Assembly: GCA_963850765.1 (NCBI GenBank) | Contig: CAWKMN010000003.1 | Span: forward strand, 806,001-870,000 | DNA: 64,000 bases | From: CAWKMN01 sp963850765 | GTDB lineage: Bacteria; Chloroflexota; Anaerolineae; Aggregatilineales; Aggregatilineaceae | Direction: 5' to 3' | Shown here: piece by piece, positions 63,689 to 64,000 of the stretch | How the letters are laid out: each line of letters begins with the position of its first letter | Numbering within the stretch: position 1 is the stretch's first letter | Translations under genes and position numbers: made by a program | The notes under the pieces: generated by a model | Told to the model about the DNA's origin: nothing | Databases searched by the model: none | The model's input: only the letters and a program-made list of their open reading frames with translations

Positions 63689-64000
63689 CAGAACAGTATC
63701 ACCTCCCCCGCTGCCCCTTCGCGCAGGCCGGTGAGATTGAGCGGCACTTTCAGCAGCCCATCGGCCCCAACCAGCGTGAAAATCAGGTTGCTTTTGCCGA
63801 AGACGGGTTCCGCCCAGGTATCGCCGTCGCGCTCGAACAGGCGGACCGGCACGTAATCTTCGCGACCTGCCGCTGACGGCACATTGACGGTCACCCGCGC
63901 GCGGACGTGCCGGTGGCGCGGCTCACCCGCTCCGAGCAGATACGAGATCGCCGGCACGCCAAACAGGGTGAACATCACCAGCGCCGACACCGGGTTGCCG
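63688..64000 (-). CDS. Second MoeA-type protein, C-terminal part (runs off the window)
   Basis: The visible 103 residues begin GNPVSALVMFTLFGVPAISY, the C-terminal signature of MoeA domain III, and continue with the MoeA domain IV beta barrel (RARVTVNVPSAAGREDYVPV, LVGADGLLKVPLNLTGLREG, GEVILF). The start lies beyond base 64000. It is directly upstream of, and coupled to, the MoeA-PBP gene. Two MoeA paralogues are common in organisms that use both molybdenum and tungsten. Confidence 0.88.
   Translation of the reverse strand, partial: GNPVSALVMFTLFGVPAISYLLGAGEPRHRHVRARVTVNVPSAAGREDYVPVRLFERDGDTWAEPVFGKSNLIFTLVGADGLLKVPLNLTGLREGAAGEVILF

Overview
The window is about 60% GC. Apart from one tRNA it is densely packed with protein genes, most on the minus strand. 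No rRNA or named taxonomic marker is present. The gene mix suggests an anaerobic Chloroflexota (Anaerolineae-like) bacterium: a complete F420 tail-building set, a TIGR03960-type radical SAM protein, LiaF-like and GAF-kinase proteins, Pro/Thr-rich PPPTPTP-type secreted tails, and dispersed GC-rich intergenic palindromes. This is an inference, not a proof.

Region 1 (0.3-32.8 kb, all minus strand) is a long catabolic cluster that matches the anaerobic purine-degradation clusters of the E. coli yge/yqe/ssnA type. It holds two molybdenum hydroxylases of the xanthine dehydrogenase family. The first (2.5-6.7 kb) has a Mo subunit and a fused FAD/2Fe-2S protein. The second (8.3-11.3 kb) has a Mo subunit and a 2Fe-2S subunit that has lost all four ligands of one cluster. 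Their maturation factors XdhC, YqeB and a YqeC-MocA fusion lie alongside. Downstream chemistry comes from SsnA-like and 8-oxoguanine-deaminase-like amidohydrolases, a hydantoinase/dihydropyrimidinase, two carbamoyltransferases (YgeW-like and PyrB-like), carbamate kinase, two fold-type II PLP enzymes and FolD. The expected flow is purine oxidation, deamination, ring opening, carbamoyl transfer, then ATP from carbamoyl phosphate. Inserted in the middle (14.5-19.3 kb) is an F420 module: CofC, CofD, CofE, a nitroreductase like the FbiB C-terminal domain, an NADPH:F420 reductase and an LLM-class F420 oxidoreductase.

Region 2 (33-43 kb) is housekeeping and regulation: a guanylate-kinase-like protein with a C-terminal extension, the primary sigma factor behind a leader that ends in a terminator hairpin, a LiaF-like membrane protein, a large GAF histidine kinase, a radical SAM protein, KptA, tRNA-Phe with a near-consensus promoter and its own terminator, and a winged-helix protein. 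Region 3 (43-52 kb) has a sugar-type ABC importer, an ABC-F protein, a saccharopine-dehydrogenase-like protein, an aldehyde:ferredoxin oxidoreductase and an RdgB pyrophosphatase. Region 4 (52.5-64 kb) has a 1085-residue protein of unknown function with a lipoprotein, a CPBP-like membrane protein, threonine aldolase, a nitrilase-fold protein lacking its catalytic cysteine, an RluD-type pseudouridine synthase, a thioesterase, and two adjacent MoeA proteins.

Many genes carry frameshifts although their family motifs continue in another frame. The breaks cluster at 28.9-31.5 kb and 44.2-45.3 kb. I read most of them as assembly indels and give one merged span per gene. Two dispersed intergenic repeat families are present: four copies of a 28-nt palindrome and three copies of a GGGAGGGATTTAGG element. 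I see no insertion sequences, CRISPR arrays or phage genes.
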